A program made the translations under genes and the position numbers. Positions 1 through 10,502 of a stretch of 64,000 bases of DNA are shown here, one piece after another. The number at the start of each line of letters is the position of its first letter. Position 1 is the first letter of the stretch. Where the stretch lies: positions 992,001 to 1,056,000 of the forward strand of contig OX595985.1 of NCBI GenBank assembly GCA_951394045.1, written 5' to 3'. This DNA comes from Nitzschia sp. DOCU1 (Eukaryota > Bacillariophyta > Bacillariophyceae > Bacillariales > Bacillariaceae). The notes under the pieces were generated by a model. It was not told the DNA's origin and did no database searches. It worked only from the letters and a program-made list of their open reading frames with translations.

Positions 1-2
1 GC

Positions 3-2021
3 ACCGCAGCAAGAGCTTTCTCGTCTTCTTCCGTAAACCGTTCGTGGAAGAATAATCTCTTCACCGTTCATAGAGGAGGATCCCAGCTGTTTGCCGAGCG
101 GAACGGGGAGCCTTCGGACGAATCATCATCGTCATCACAAGAAGAGCGAGTCCCAGCCACTGGCTGGAATCACAATACACCGAGCAACCCAGACTTTTGG
201 AGGCCAGTCAACGGTGATAGATCATCATCATCGCCACAGTCATCTCAGTCGAAAAGTGAAGGAGAGTCCAAAGCTTCACGTACTGGCTGGTTGCACAACA
301 CAGCATCCAAAGGGAAGCCGACGACGCCTCCCAACAAGGACGGAAGCAGCACGTCTGGGAAAGGAATTTCGATAGCGCAAGATCGCCTGAAACAAGCCAT
401 GTTGCAGCAAGAACGAAATCATCGAATTACATCACCACCGGCATTTCACGCCTGTGGAAGTGGCAGGCAAATAGTCGTCACCGAACACCTATTGTCCGTT
501 CCCCTTCTTTCACCAGACAGCAAGGCCCCTCGCTTGGATCTGGCTTTCTCCATTGTCGAAGAAGTCAAGGACGAAGCTACCGGGAAATGGTTTCAATCTC
601 TCAACGACATGACACCTCAAAAGCGTGCACAAGCTTATATCGAAAAGGCTGCTCTAGCAAATGCCGATGACATGATGATCTATTTGCAGGGTGGTCCAGG
701 CTTTGGATCTCCGGTGCCTGTCGTCGGCTTGGGATTCTCTGGTGAGAGCACCTGGGGCGCCAAGGCCTTGACCAAATTCAAACGCGTAGTCTTGATGGAT
801 CAGAGAGGTACAGGCAAGTCGTCTACTATCACCAAGCAGACCTTGGAGAAACGTTTTCCAGACCTCTTTTTGCTGGACGACCAAGGGGACGCCTCTCTTG
901 AAAGTCTGGCAGCCTCCTTTCCGGAAAAGTATGAACAATTTCAACTAGCATTACAGGAAGCAACCAACTATATGGCGCAATTCCGCGCGGACAAAATAGT
1001 CCAGGATGCCGAATACCTTCGCGAGGCGTTGATGCTTCCCAAAGAACCGGGATCCGATCCACCGGGGCCACGACCGTGGGGAGGCGCACTTGGCCAATCC
1101 TTTGGAGGGTTTTGCATGATGTCTTACCTGTCATTTGTAGAACATCCTCCGCGTATCTGTCTGATTACGGGTGGCATTGCCCCCATGTTGACGCCCGCCT
1201 ACGATGCGTACTCGAAACTATGGGAACGGGTCAAGGATCGAAGTCTGGCTTACTACGACATGTATCCAGGGGATGTGATAGTCGTCAAACGGATTGTTAA
1301 AACACTCCTGGAACAGCCCGCAAAGTTGCCATCAGGGGGCTCATTGACGGCCCGACGCTTCTTGCAGTATGGCATGGCGTTGGGGGGAAGCCCGGCCAGC
1401 TTTGCCTCGATGCACAATCTGTTTTCATCTGCCTTTTTGGATTCGGAGTCGACCGAGTTGACGCGGGCCTTCGTCAAGTACTTTGATTCTGCTCAGCCCT
1501 TTGATGATCATCCTATCTACTATTGGTTGCATGAAAGTATTTATGCGGATGGTCCAGAAAATTCACCGACCAACTGGGCAGCTGATCGAGCCTACAAGAA
1601 CAAGCCAGAGGAATTTGACTACCTAAAGACATGCCTGGACGATTCCGTCCCCACGTTATTCTTTGGAGAAATGGTATTTCCGTGGATGTCCGAAGACTAT
1701 GCGGAATGTTCCGGTGTGGGGTGCACGGCTCTAGCGAACGCCTTGGCTAGCAAGGAAGACTGGGGCCCGCTTTACGATGGTCCTCATATGCGCAAAATTT
1801 TGGGAGATGGTATCTCGCGTGCGGCAGCAGTCGCTTACTACGGTGACATGTACGTCGACTTTGACTTGTCCATGGAGGTTGCCGCTCGAGGCGGTCCCTT
1901 GGAAAAGTGTAAAGTCTACGTGACTAACGAGTATCAGCACGGCGGAATCCGAGACGATGGCGCCAACATCTTTGCCAAATTGTATGGCATGGCAACCGGT
2001 AGCGTACGAACACCGAGTTAA
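3..2021 (+). CDS. Proline iminopeptidase-like alpha/beta hydrolase (S33 family), 5' partial
   Basis: Serine hydrolase predicted to release N-terminal residues, notably proline, from peptides. The frame is open from base 3 to the stop at 2019-2021 without an ATG before 399, so the true start is probably left of the window. Seen in order: an oxyanion-type motif QGGPGFGSP (about 687-713), DQRGTGKS (about 798-821), the nucleophile elbow GQSFGGF with Ser at 1098, and a late His in QHGGI (about 1935). This set is typical of the S33 proline iminopeptidase family. The first ~100 residues in the window are Ser-rich, and a WxHNTxS unit occurs twice. AARAF near the left edge could be the end of a plastid presequence, but the signal peptide itself is out of view. 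Family call firm; substrate inferred. Confidence 0.8.
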   Translation, partial: TAARAFSSSSVNRSWKNNLFTVHRGGSQLFAERNGEPSDESSSSSQEERVPATGWNHNTPSNPDFWRPVNGDRSSSSPQSSQSKSEGESKASRTGWLHNTASKGKPTTPPNKDGSSTSGKGISIAQDRLKQAMLQQERNHRITSPPAFHACGSGRQIVVTEHLLSVPLLSPDSKAPRLDLAFSIVEEVKDEATGKWFQSLNDMTPQKRAQAYIEKAALANADDMMIYLQGGPGFGSPVPVVGLGFSGESTWGAKALTKFKRVVLMDQRGTGKSSTITKQTLEKRFPDLFLLDDQGDASLESLAASFPEKYEQFQLALQEATNYMAQFRADKIVQDAEYLREALMLPKEPGSDPPGPRPWGGALGQSFGGFCMMSYLSFVEHPPRICLITGGIAPMLTPAYDAYSKLWERVKDRSLAYYDMYPGDVIVVKRIVKTLLEQPAKLPSGGSLTARRFLQYGMALGGSPASFASMHNLFSSAFLDSESTELTRAFVKYFDSAQPFDDHPIYYWLHESIYADGPENSPTNWAADRAYKNKPEEFDYLKTCLDDSVPTLFFGEMVFPWMSEDYAECSGVGCTALANALASKEDWGPLYDGPHMRKILGDGISRAAAVAYYGDMYVDFDLSMEVAARGGPLEKCKVYVTNEYQHGGIRDDGANIFAKLYGMATGSVRTPS

Positions 2022-2244
2022 GTCTAGATCGATTGACTACCAGCAACAATTAAAATGCGTATAGTTGCGCAAGGATAATAGCAGTAAGTTTAAAGAGAAC
2101 TAGATTCCCAGTGTGTCCAATATCGAGATCGTCAGCAAAAATTGATAGCGTGACAAAAATAATATGTGATAGACTCATTACCCAGTACCCCTTGGCAAAG
2201 CGGAGAATATATTGCTCAAATAGCTAATGCAGCCCACCAGCGCT

Positions 2245-4068
2245 CTACGTAGGAATGGACATCGTGCCGTCAATCAGTGTGATTTGGGGCCGTGTCATCT
2301 TTGGCGGTGCTTCGTCAAGGGGCTTATCCACTTGATACAGTGCTTGACCAAACAAGAGTTGCTCCACTCGATGCCACGATCGATACCGTCCCAATGCCAG
2401 CTCCATACCCCGTCGAGCCACCGACTTGCGTCGGCTAGCATTCTCCAAATGGTAGCGAAGCAAAATATCTAGAGATTCCAGACTATCATAGACCAAAACG
2501 TTGGTCTTGTTTCGCAAACCTTCCGGTGGAGCTAGCATGGGGTCCATCAAAACCAGCGCACCACTAGCAAGACTTTCATAGAGACGATAGTGATCTTCCC
2601 ATTCATCGCGTTGAGCCACAACGATAATTTTGCAGCGCAACATCTCCTTGACATATTTGAGCTGGATATTTCCCGTGTCCATGCCCTCTTCGTCATTTGC
2701 AACCACATCCACAAGTGTCGTATAGTGGGTCGCATTACCAAATTGCTCCACAAAGTTGGAAACATCACGCCTCCAGAAACCATAATGAGAATAGTCTCCT
2801 GGTTTCCAAAAGAAGCACACATCCACTCGGCGGGTCGACTTGGTAGGATTTCCCTCTCTAGCAGTTGAGAGAAGTGCCGTTACGAATCGTTCTCTAACAA
2901 TCAAAGATGCTTGCATAGCCGGTTCGTTGCTGCTGCTTCTCTCATCATCACTTTGGCCCAAGTTCAAGGCAATCTCGCCAAGCTCAATCTTCTTGGCCTT
3001 ATGATCATATCGTCGGTTCGCAACCACTGACCTCTTGGCTAGTCGGATACGTGTGTCATTAGGAAAGTCCGATTCACATATAGACTGACGAGTCGATCCA
3101 CTGTAATCCACCAACAAAACATATTCCTCCTCGGTTCGTTCATGTTGCTCCAAAGCTCGTTTCAGTCGGTGACAATCCCGCTGCATCGATCCCCAGTCTA
3201 TTACCCACACCATCTGTCGGACCCCACGTTGTCGCTCTCCAATTTGGACTCGATGAATATTTGGATTCAGAAACGTCATGCCCACTACATTGACATAGGG
3301 AGATCGTTCCATTCCATCCAACAAAAACTTGGACTGCGGCCCCACCGTCTCCGCGGCCACAATATCCACAATAAAATGAACATCCACGGCTGGCATGGGA
3401 ACGTCGACTGGTTGAGAGGGATTGCTAACATTGCGCGGGACCTCCAACAGAGGATTCCAAAACGGCTCAAACGTCGCCAAGAGCACACTGTTGTTTCTAG
3501 GCACAGTGCTGCTCCGCGTCAGTAGCTTGAGATCTTTTTTGTGGACAGCCAGTTTCGCGTTTTTGGCGGAAAGCGATTTCAGAGTGGGACGCAAAACGTC
3601 AAGAACCTTAAAGGACGTGGTTGTCATGCTGTGGTCCTTTGATATCCGTGGGTTCCATGAGCTACCACTGGGAGCCATCTCTCCTATCGTCTCTTGGTCG
3701 TCTCCTGATGATGATGATGTCGTCGTCGTCGTCATGTTGCTAGCGCTAGTGCCTCCCATTAATAATTCCACAAAGGAAGGATCCATAAACGTCATGACGT
3801 TACTCCCCGGATCCATGCTGGACGGCCGTATCAGCAACATGGCCGCCGCCGCAGCTACCGCGAGTACCACTTTCGAGTGCCGCAAAATCCCAAACATCAG
3901 AGCCGCCGGATGCCGTGGGCTGGATCCTCGAGGAGATCGAAGCCGCGGGCTGGGCGCTGGACTACTACTGGGCGTCGACTTCATGGGAGATCCGGACGAC
4001 GGCGACGATAATAATGGCGATGATGAAAACATCATCTTCTTACTATGAGAATGTAAGGACGGTGCCAT
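2245..4068 (-). CDS. Type II membrane glycosyltransferase, exostosin/GT1-like C-terminus
   Basis: 607 aa, single exon, ATG at 4068. A Ser/Pro-rich cytosolic tail (1-60) is followed by one hydrophobic anchor at about 66-80, the topology of Golgi glycosyltransferases. The C-terminal third (about 420-590) has the pattern of exostosin-type or CgeB-like glycosyltransferases: a strand ending RCKIIVVAQRDEWEDH, then RLYESLASGALVLMDP (conserved acidic residue and sugar-nucleotide loop), then a helix-rich end. Several NxS/T sites fit a lumenal domain. A (GAC/GTC)n-like run encodes a Thr/Ser stretch near residue 115. Donor and acceptor sugars cannot be told from sequence. Confidence 0.62.
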   Translation of the reverse strand: MAPSLHSHSKKMMFSSSPLLSSPSSGSPMKSTPSSSPAPSPRLRSPRGSSPRHPAALMFGILRHSKVVLAVAAAAAMLLIRPSSMDPGSNVMTFMDPSFVELLMGGTSASNMTTTTTSSSSGDDQETIGEMAPSGSSWNPRISKDHSMTTTSFKVLDVLRPTLKSLSAKNAKLAVHKKDLKLLTRSSTVPRNNSVLLATFEPFWNPLLEVPRNVSNPSQPVDVPMPAVDVHFIVDIVAAETVGPQSKFLLDGMERSPYVNVVGMTFLNPNIHRVQIGERQRGVRQMVWVIDWGSMQRDCHRLKRALEQHERTEEEYVLLVDYSGSTRQSICESDFPNDTRIRLAKRSVVANRRYDHKAKKIELGEIALNLGQSDDERSSSNEPAMQASLIVRERFVTALLSTAREGNPTKSTRRVDVCFFWKPGDYSHYGFWRRDVSNFVEQFGNATHYTTLVDVVANDEEGMDTGNIQLKYVKEMLRCKIIVVAQRDEWEDHYRLYESLASGALVLMDPMLAPPEGLRNKTNVLVYDSLESLDILLRYHLENASRRKSVARRGMELALGRYRSWHRVEQLLFGQALYQVDKPLDEAPPKMTRPQITLIDGTMSIPT

Positions 4069-4585
4069 AGGAAGGGCCTTTTAAATAGAAAGTAGAGACC
4101 GCGACAATGTATGCTTTGAATGCCGTGGGACATGACTAATGAAAGGGGAATGGAAGTTTCCACATATTCATCAAATCGTGTAAACTCAACGGTTGGAAGT
4201 CTTTTTTTGGAGCGAAGCGAAAGGTGGAGGGAGGACGACGACGGACGAAGACGACCAATGCGGTATTGGACTAGAAAGATTAAACATGGAACGAAATGAG
4301 GGTAGCATTCTTTTGGGGGAATTGCTGTATTTTGAGGGTGGGATCTCTATCATACGATAAGGGGTATTACTATGGACTGGCGTCGGATGCTGGTAGAACG
4401 TCCTTTTCTTGCCACAACTACTCATCTGCTCATATCTGGTACGTCCAGGACTCAGGTGCAGTTTACAAGTTTGATGGCGTACTCTAGTCGAGCTGTAACG
4501 CCGCTGAACGATAGAAGTTCTCGACGCTCTTTTAACTATTCTCCTATTCAACTAATCGGCTCAAACTGCTGACATTTACATTGGA
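4069..4585. other. Intergenic, no supported gene
   Basis: 517 bases between two minus-strand genes: promoter side of the glycosyltransferase and 3' side of the membrane protein. Open frames here have no recognisable protein features. Confidence 0.5.
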
Positions 4586-5557
4586 TTATCGAAACATATA
4601 CGTCGCTACACCAATCTCCAATAAGACATAAACGATGTATAGTTGCACCGACTTTGAAACTTTGGACATTGAACTGCTGGCGGCATGCAAATCCATACAA
4701 ACAGGTATAGACGTCACAGCCAGCGTACCCATCAACACACCAAAGGCTTGCAAGGCGTCAAATGACCGTATTTGTTGGGAAAGAATCGTTGTGGCGACAT
4801 AACAAGAAACGGTTCCCAGCATTCGTAAAATGGCCAGCGTCGAGCGAGAAATGCCTGGAATGGTTTGAGCCGAAATCACCAAGTTGGCACCCGACAGCCC
4901 CGTCAACAACATAAATGTCTGGATCCAATACTTGACAACAGACGGAGGAATCTTGCCACCCGCCAAGGTTAATGCACAATGAACCGTTTGAAAGAATATG
5001 GCTACGATGCCACTGTTAGGATTGACGCCAGCCTAGTCGTAGTAACGTACGAAAGTTTGAGCATTGTACTGTAGCGTAGTAGAACCTCGACACTCGCTCC
5101 TGAGACTTACCTTTACGTAGCCACCACTTAAAAGTTGATAGAGAGTCAATAGTGTAATTGGGAGAAAGGAATAGCCAATCGCCTTGTTGAATGGGATCTT
5201 TGCGAACTGCTGGAGCGCCAAAGATCCAACGGCCGTCAATGACCACCCACCGAGTCGAGAAAAATAAAACGAGTTGATTTCCTGACTGGTATCCAGGCCA
5301 TATACTTTTACTGCTGTGGATGGCTTGACAACATCCAATAGACAATGCGCCAAGAGGTACGACAATGCGACCTTGGCCACTGTCGCTTGATCGAGCGATA
5401 TAGCTACACCACCACCGCCACGAGGGATGATTTGAGGGTGCATAGATTGCACAGGTCGCCGAGGCAGCAACGCGACGCGTCGGGATAAGCTTGCCCCGGA
5501 ACAGTCGATTGTCCCTGCCAGACAAAATGCTAACAAAGACCCACGGAAGACTCTCAT
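4586..5557 (-). CDS. Multi-pass membrane protein of unknown function, two exons
   Basis: Two exons: 5111-5557 and 4586-5032, joined across a 78-nt GT-AG intron (5033-5110, GTAAGT...CTAG), phase 0, giving 297 aa. The join restores a continuous hydrophobic protein. The first ~18 residues look like a signal peptide; about six further hydrophobic segments follow, including one each around residues 55-75, 90-110 and 120-145, and the rest in exon 2. A basic GRRVALLPRR-like stretch after the signal may be a transit peptide. I do not recognise the family. It lies head-to-tail with the downstream glycosyltransferase, 517 bases away, with no evidence of functional linkage. Confidence 0.65.
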
Positions 5558-6108
5558 TTTTCCAGCCCCCGATACTTGATGTCAAGCGCTAAAACAGCAG
5601 ACTCCAGGTAAATCAGAGAATATGAATGACAGAAGACGCTCACTGATCCAGTTTTACGGGTGAACCTGTGAATGGATGTTAAAATTTGACGACGTCTTTC
5701 AAGCAGCAATCGGCAAAGGTTGACAACAGAAGATCAGCTAGTTGCCATTGGGTCTCGTCAACGAAAATTTGGTCCAGATGCCACCAAAGATCGGGCGCGC
5801 CACGTGGAAACCCCAGCGAAAGTGCCTCCTGTTTTGAGTCGAATGAGCCAATGGTACAGTTTGAGTCATGCATAATTTGAAGGAATTGTATGCAGGAATC
5901 TATGAGTACGTTGAATTGGTACTTAATCTTACGACATTCTCTGAGGCGCCATCAACCAACCATCCCTTCGCTCGTCGGCATCAGTTCCCATCAGTTGAGA
6001 AAAACACGACGACGATTTGATGAACAAATTCTGTCGTCATCTCCTTTACTTCCTGTTGTCTACTATTTGAGATTATCTTGCGTTCAAATATTGTTTAAAT
6101 CCGGAACA
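5558..6108. other. Divergent intergenic region
   Basis: 551 bases between the divergent membrane-protein and J-domain genes. The J-domain frame is open upstream to 5890, but that part lacks protein character and precedes a good signal peptide at the 6109 ATG. I see no clear promoter element. Confidence 0.4.
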
Positions 6109-7155
6109 ATGGTGAAGATTTGGCAAGTTCTCCTCCTTTCGGTAGTCTTTGAGTCGGAGGCGTTCGTACACCACCGCCATGAGGCGGCGGCCTCACGGTC
6201 GCAGCTGTGGGCGGGACGGGGCATGGGAATGTCGGCGTCTTCGAAAACGAAGGGAAATGAAAAAACCAAGGATAGCAAGGGAATGGGCAAGAAGAACGGT
6301 GCTGTTCGTAATTCTGGAGGATCAGGAACTTTTGACGTCAGCGCCTCCATGTTGCGTCTGGAGAAGCGTTACGACGAACTGCTATTGGCGGCCGCCAAGC
6401 AAATGGCCAAGGAAGACGACGATTCCACAGGGGCCATTGAAGGTGGCAATGATGATACCAGTATGATCACAAGTGAATATGTGGTAACTGCTCGTGCACC
6501 CTCGAAGACTGGTGGTGTCAGAGACTGGATTCCTTTTGCACAAATTTGCTTGGTCCGGCCAGAGAGTGAATACGATAATGCCAAAGATGTGATCCAAGCT
6601 GCTGTTTCTTCCTACTGCAGAGAACTTTCAAATATTGCAGCTTTTGGTGCTCCCATATTTTCTACCGTTGCCCGTAGCGACTTGCAGTATGGCGTTGAGC
6701 CCATCGAGTCCTTCCACAAGTACGTTTATGACAAGGTTATTGTAGGAACCGTGGAACAAGAAATGACCAAGACAGTTGCACGTGAGACACTTGGACTCGA
6801 AAAGGGCGAGTCAGACAAGGCAGCAATTAAGCAAGCTTATCGTAAGCTATCCTTCGCACTTCATCCGGACAGATTCGAGGGATCGCCGGACGAGCAGGAC
6901 GCCGCCTCCGACAGATTTTCCCGGGTGAAACTTGCGTACGAAGCATTATCTTCGGGAGTCCGGGAAGACGGAGTGTCTTGGTACGAATCTTTGGGAGGGC
7001 GTGCCCGGACGGGTTTTGTCGGGCCAATAAACTTGCTCCCCCTTGCGGCTGCGCAAGAGGAAATGAACAGTCGAAAAGCAGAAGGTGCGATAGTAGGCCT
7101 TGACAAGGAGCTGATCCAAACCTTTGTGGCGCGAAACCTGAGATCTTCTTCTTAG
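6109..7155 (+). CDS. J-domain (DnaJ-like) protein with plastid-type presequence
   Basis: 348 aa from the ATG at 6109. That start was chosen because it opens a signal peptide (VKIWQVLLLSVVF) ending in ESEAFVHH, the A-F motif used for diatom plastid import; an upstream in-frame extension to 5890 does not resemble protein. A Lys/Gly-rich linker (about 40-70) and a conserved-looking middle domain (about 125-220, containing VVTARAPSK and DWIPFAQ) come before a J domain at about 228-295 with AYRKLSFALHPDRF, so the HPD triad that stimulates Hsp70 ATPase is intact. Predicted role: co-chaperone delivering clients to plastid Hsp70. Targeting is inferred; the J-domain call is firm. Confidence 0.82.
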   Translation: MVKIWQVLLLSVVFESEAFVHHRHEAAASRSQLWAGRGMGMSASSKTKGNEKTKDSKGMGKKNGAVRNSGGSGTFDVSASMLRLEKRYDELLLAAAKQMAKEDDDSTGAIEGGNDDTSMITSEYVVTARAPSKTGGVRDWIPFAQICLVRPESEYDNAKDVIQAAVSSYCRELSNIAAFGAPIFSTVARSDLQYGVEPIESFHKYVYDKVIVGTVEQEMTKTVARETLGLEKGESDKAAIKQAYRKLSFALHPDRFEGSPDEQDAASDRFSRVKLAYEALSSGVREDGVSWYESLGGRARTGFVGPINLLPLAAAQEEMNSRKAEGAIVGLDKELIQTFVARNLRSSS

Positions 7156-7934
7156 AGAAACATAGAAGACAGAATAATGTACTCTTAGAACGTAGAAGTG
7201 ATGTTGATAGCACAGAAATAGTTAGATTCAGGGCGTTTCATATATATGTACTTGTCGAACAGTAATTATATTGACATTCATAGATTCAGTCCTATCTTGT
7301 ATAAAAGCGTATCGCCCGCAAATCCAGTAGATCGATTGATGAAGCCAATTGATCAAGAAGTAAGTTCTAACCGTGTACCAAAGTAGGTGAATAGCTAGTG
7401 GTATCTTCACCCTTTGTTTATGAAAATTCCTCGAAGAGTGGTTCCCTATCGAGAGACTACTATAATAGGAAGCTAGAAGCCATCACATCGCTCATGGCCT
7501 TGCGAAGTATTGTCGATGCCTTGGGTGCTGTTGTCAGTCATGGAACTATGGGCAAGCACAAGAACAGTAGCGGCAAGGAGGTTGTTCCATTCTTGTAGTA
7601 CACGGTAACACAGATTACAACTACTGTTGCAATTAACTTGAGTCTACCGAAGCTTCCCTAATAACGCTTTTATTAGGACACCAATTTGTTGAATATGGAT
7701 GCGCGCAGGCCCATCTTTCAATCACCGTATTGACTTCTTTGACCACTTGAAGCGGGCAGCGGCCAGGCGAGCTCGGCACCAACTATTGCTTGCGAGAGAG
7801 TGACTGATTCATGATCTTGTGTCTATGCATATGTAGCTTGGCAGCCATTGCTCCGAGTGGATTACTTCTCTATTGCTAGATGATGAATGATGGCAGTGGA
7901 TTTGAACGCCATATGAGATAGAGGACACCACTAA
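7156..7934. other. Intergenic with one arm of a dispersed inverted repeat
   Basis: 779 bases without a supported gene. A segment at 7667-7778 is an inverted, diverged copy of 27409-27519 (see the repeat entries). A short open frame at 7398-7598 has no family features. Confidence 0.5.
7667..7778 (-). repeat. Dispersed repeat, copy A (inverted relative to copy B at 27.4 kb)
   Basis: About 112 bases. Read on the minus strand, they match 27409-27519 at most positions with a 1-nt length difference. Shared blocks include TGCCGAGCTCGCCTGG, AAGAAGTCAATACGG and GTGTCCTAATAAAAG. Nature unknown: transposon remnant or an old coding fragment. Confidence 0.7.
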
Positions 7935-8993
7935 ATGCCTCGGCGAAGGGTAAAGACTGCGTCGTCGTCGAAACGAAGGACGGGGATCGGATGCTTTGGG
8001 GTCGTTTTGCTAGCCTACATTGCTCTAGTCAGCCGATTTCTTTCTTCTCAGCCATCGAGCATTCCATTCGAAACCGATCATTTGCCGGCTGCTGCTTCTT
8101 CCCATGGTGAAAAGCCACCGCTCGAGACCTTGGTGCAGGGTTGGAATATTACTGGAAATGTCAGCTGGCTGATGGACTTTTCGATTGTTGGATTTCCAAA
8201 GACTGGAACTTCTACGTTGATGTTCTACTTGGAGCAGTACACGGATGCTATTTTCACATTTCCAGACGAACGATGTGAGCTGGGCTGGAATCAACACGTC
8301 AAGCTGATTCGGGCCCTCTATCGGCAGTACCAGCCAAACCGGATCATGGGCATCAAGTGCCCGCGCGATTTGGAAATCGATCTCGCTCTCTCCAAGTACA
8401 ACAAATACTTTCCTACAACAAAGTTTATTGTTGGACTGAGACATCCGATTCTTTGGTTTCAGTCGTTCTACAATTTCCGTGTCGCCAATGAATTTCCAAT
8501 GCCACCCGCTGAGACGCTGATTGGATCGTGCAAGCGTGCCAATCAAGGGGTCTGCACCTATCGAGCCAACTTTTCCAAGCATTTGCAGCAGATTGAACCA
8601 TGGCGCAAGGTGTTCCTATACCACGTGGATCAACTGAAGGAAAAGTCGGCAGTGGACGAGAGCGATACTGCTGGCCCGTTGTTTCGGCGCGATTTGGGGA
8701 ATTTTCTAGGAGTGTCTCGTCCATTGACCCTGCCCATGTTGTGGGTCAAGCCTGGGCAACGAAGCATTACAGAGGAGAAACAGAAGGAAATTGATGCCTT
8801 GAAAATCGACATTTGTGACGAGCGCTTCGTCGAACTGAGGCAAGTTTTGTTGCTGCAGGGGTTACAATCAGCGGACTGGATACAAAACGTCTTCCTTTCG
8901 CAACCTAATGTGGTGGTCTCGAACCCTGAACAGTTTGCCAAACTCTTGGAAGCTTGGCACAACGATCCATGTCATCATACACATGCAGCTTGA
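7935..8993 (+). CDS. Golgi-type sulfotransferase
   Basis: 352 aa, single exon. A basic N-terminus (RRR...SSKRR) is followed by a signal-anchor at about 18-37, giving a type II membrane protein with a lumenal catalytic domain. The PAPS 5'-phosphosulfate loop is clear: FSIVGFPKTGTSTL at about 82-95. The 3'-phosphate region FIVGLRHPILWFQSFYNFR sits at about 164-182 with the expected Arg and Ser. Members transfer sulfate from PAPS to carbohydrate or protein acceptors; sulfated cell-wall or mucilage polysaccharide is a plausible acceptor here, by inference. Length is normal for the family. Confidence 0.85.
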   Translation: MPRRRVKTASSSKRRTGIGCFGVVLLAYIALVSRFLSSQPSSIPFETDHLPAAASSHGEKPPLETLVQGWNITGNVSWLMDFSIVGFPKTGTSTLMFYLEQYTDAIFTFPDERCELGWNQHVKLIRALYRQYQPNRIMGIKCPRDLEIDLALSKYNKYFPTTKFIVGLRHPILWFQSFYNFRVANEFPMPPAETLIGSCKRANQGVCTYRANFSKHLQQIEPWRKVFLYHVDQLKEKSAVDESDTAGPLFRRDLGNFLGVSRPLTLPMLWVKPGQRSITEEKQKEIDALKIDICDERFVELRQVLLLQGLQSADWIQNVFLSQPNVVVSNPEQFAKLLEAWHNDPCHHTHAA

Positions 8994-9113
8994 CCAAACC
9001 GAGAGACTTTTTGGACGTAAGGGAAGACAAGGCACCATATCTGCTAGGAGCTAAGTGGACAATGCTACTTTACGCTTCTGTTGCATGTACTAGTGCAATT
9101 GTTCTGCAGCAGC

Positions 9114-10502
9114 CTATGACTTTTTTGCTTGCTTGGGTTGGGGGCTCCCCCATTGAAACCCAAGCATAGTCAAACGTCGGCAACGGTCTTCGTTCATGGT
9201 CGAATCCTGTTTAGCGAGCCACCGACGATGCTGTCGCCGTTGACGCTTGGCCCAGGCGAAGAGACGAGTCTCTCTGGCTGGAATATGACAATGACCTTCT
9301 CGCTGCACAAACTTTTGTAGCACTTCATAGTTCATTTCCCACGCCATGGCATGACTATCCCAAAAAAAACCAACGGACTCGAGTGATCGTATTCTTTCGG
9401 GAGTGAGATGGGAGCCTTTGCCTTGATGCAGGAGCTTATACTGATGTCTCTGGCGCTTTACCCAAGAGTACAGGAACTGCTTTTCTTTGAAGTGGTACGG
9501 GACATTGCAGTGGCCAAACCGTGCCCGATATTGGAGTAACTCGTTAAAACGAGCTTCCCATTTACCACACTCCTGGTATTCACTTGCATCATGGCTACCC
9601 CCGCTGGAATTGGTGCTGTTGTCAATCGAATTTGCGTCGACTTCTCGGCTGCTGCTGCCGATCGACTCTGCGGGAAGCGATTCAATTCGGATCACGGATT
9701 GGTTGATCGCACCATTGGAAAATTCAGGGTCCGGGGTTACTTCTACTACACAACGGCTGAAAGGTGAAGGTCCAAACGTTTGGTTCGAAGTTCCCGCTTG
9801 TGTCACGGGGGAAGATCCAAAATGCAACCTGGCTGCCGATGCTATTGAGATCTGTGGTTGGGCACGCATGTTTATACTGGCAACACCCTCGGTTTGAAAG
9901 GACGTCATGGCAACGTGATTATCTCCGCCACCGAGCATAGCCTTGTCCCCGCAGCCATAGAGAGCATCTAACTGTGCCGACGTAACGTGAAGCGGCGGAG
10001 AGGACGACGAACTTACTTCGTCTAGTACACAAACGCGTGAGTGGTCAAAGTTGTCGTGATGCTTGCCCATCAATGGGTACTGTACCTTCAGCGGCGGCCG
10101 AAAAACCACCGGTGAGGTAAAGGAATGGTCCTGGGTGTTTTGTGCATGATCACGGTTAAATCCTTTAGAACGACAATGCAATCGCAAAGGTCCTGCTTGA
10201 TTTGAAAGCCTTTGTTCTTGATCTTGATTGGAATCTCCTCGCACAATTCCTTGCGACATTGTCTCACACCGTCATAAAGTCTGCATAACCGTCACATGCA
10301 TACCTTTATAGTCAATGATATCCTCCTGGAGTAGAGACCATAGATCACTTGTTTCGTCTTGCTGCGGAAAGGAGCTCTGCTCTTCGTTTTGGTCAGTATT
10401 CGTCTCCGGTTTCCCGAAAATCTCTTGAAGCTCGGTACGGAAATCGGACAAAGACGGAGGTGGTGATGCCCAGAAAGAACCGTTCGATTGCTGTGCGCTC
10501 AT
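9114..10502 (-). CDS. Helicase-associated (HA) domain protein, probably two exons
   Basis: The main exon encodes two tandem HA-type repeats (about residues 232-300 and 305-375 of the 381-aa frame starting at 10259). Each has the pattern W-x-x-x-F...FGHCNVP...W...QR-x-x-x...L-x-x-x-GF-x-W; these three-helix repeats are common in diatom proteins and are thought to bind nucleic acid. Upstream, 10304-10502 (ATG at 10502, SAQQSNGSF) can be joined to 10249 across a 54-nt GT-AG intron (10250-10303, GTATGC...CAAG) with the frame kept (DYK-GIVRG). If the intron is not used, translation could start at 10259. An earlier in-frame ATG at 10553 is also possible. The N-terminal half is Ser/Asn-rich and low in structure. 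Confidence 0.7.

Noticed and set aside
3422..4048. 208-aa open frame antisense to the glycosyltransferase
   Set aside because: Shadow of a Ser/Thr/Asp-rich coding strand; no independent features.
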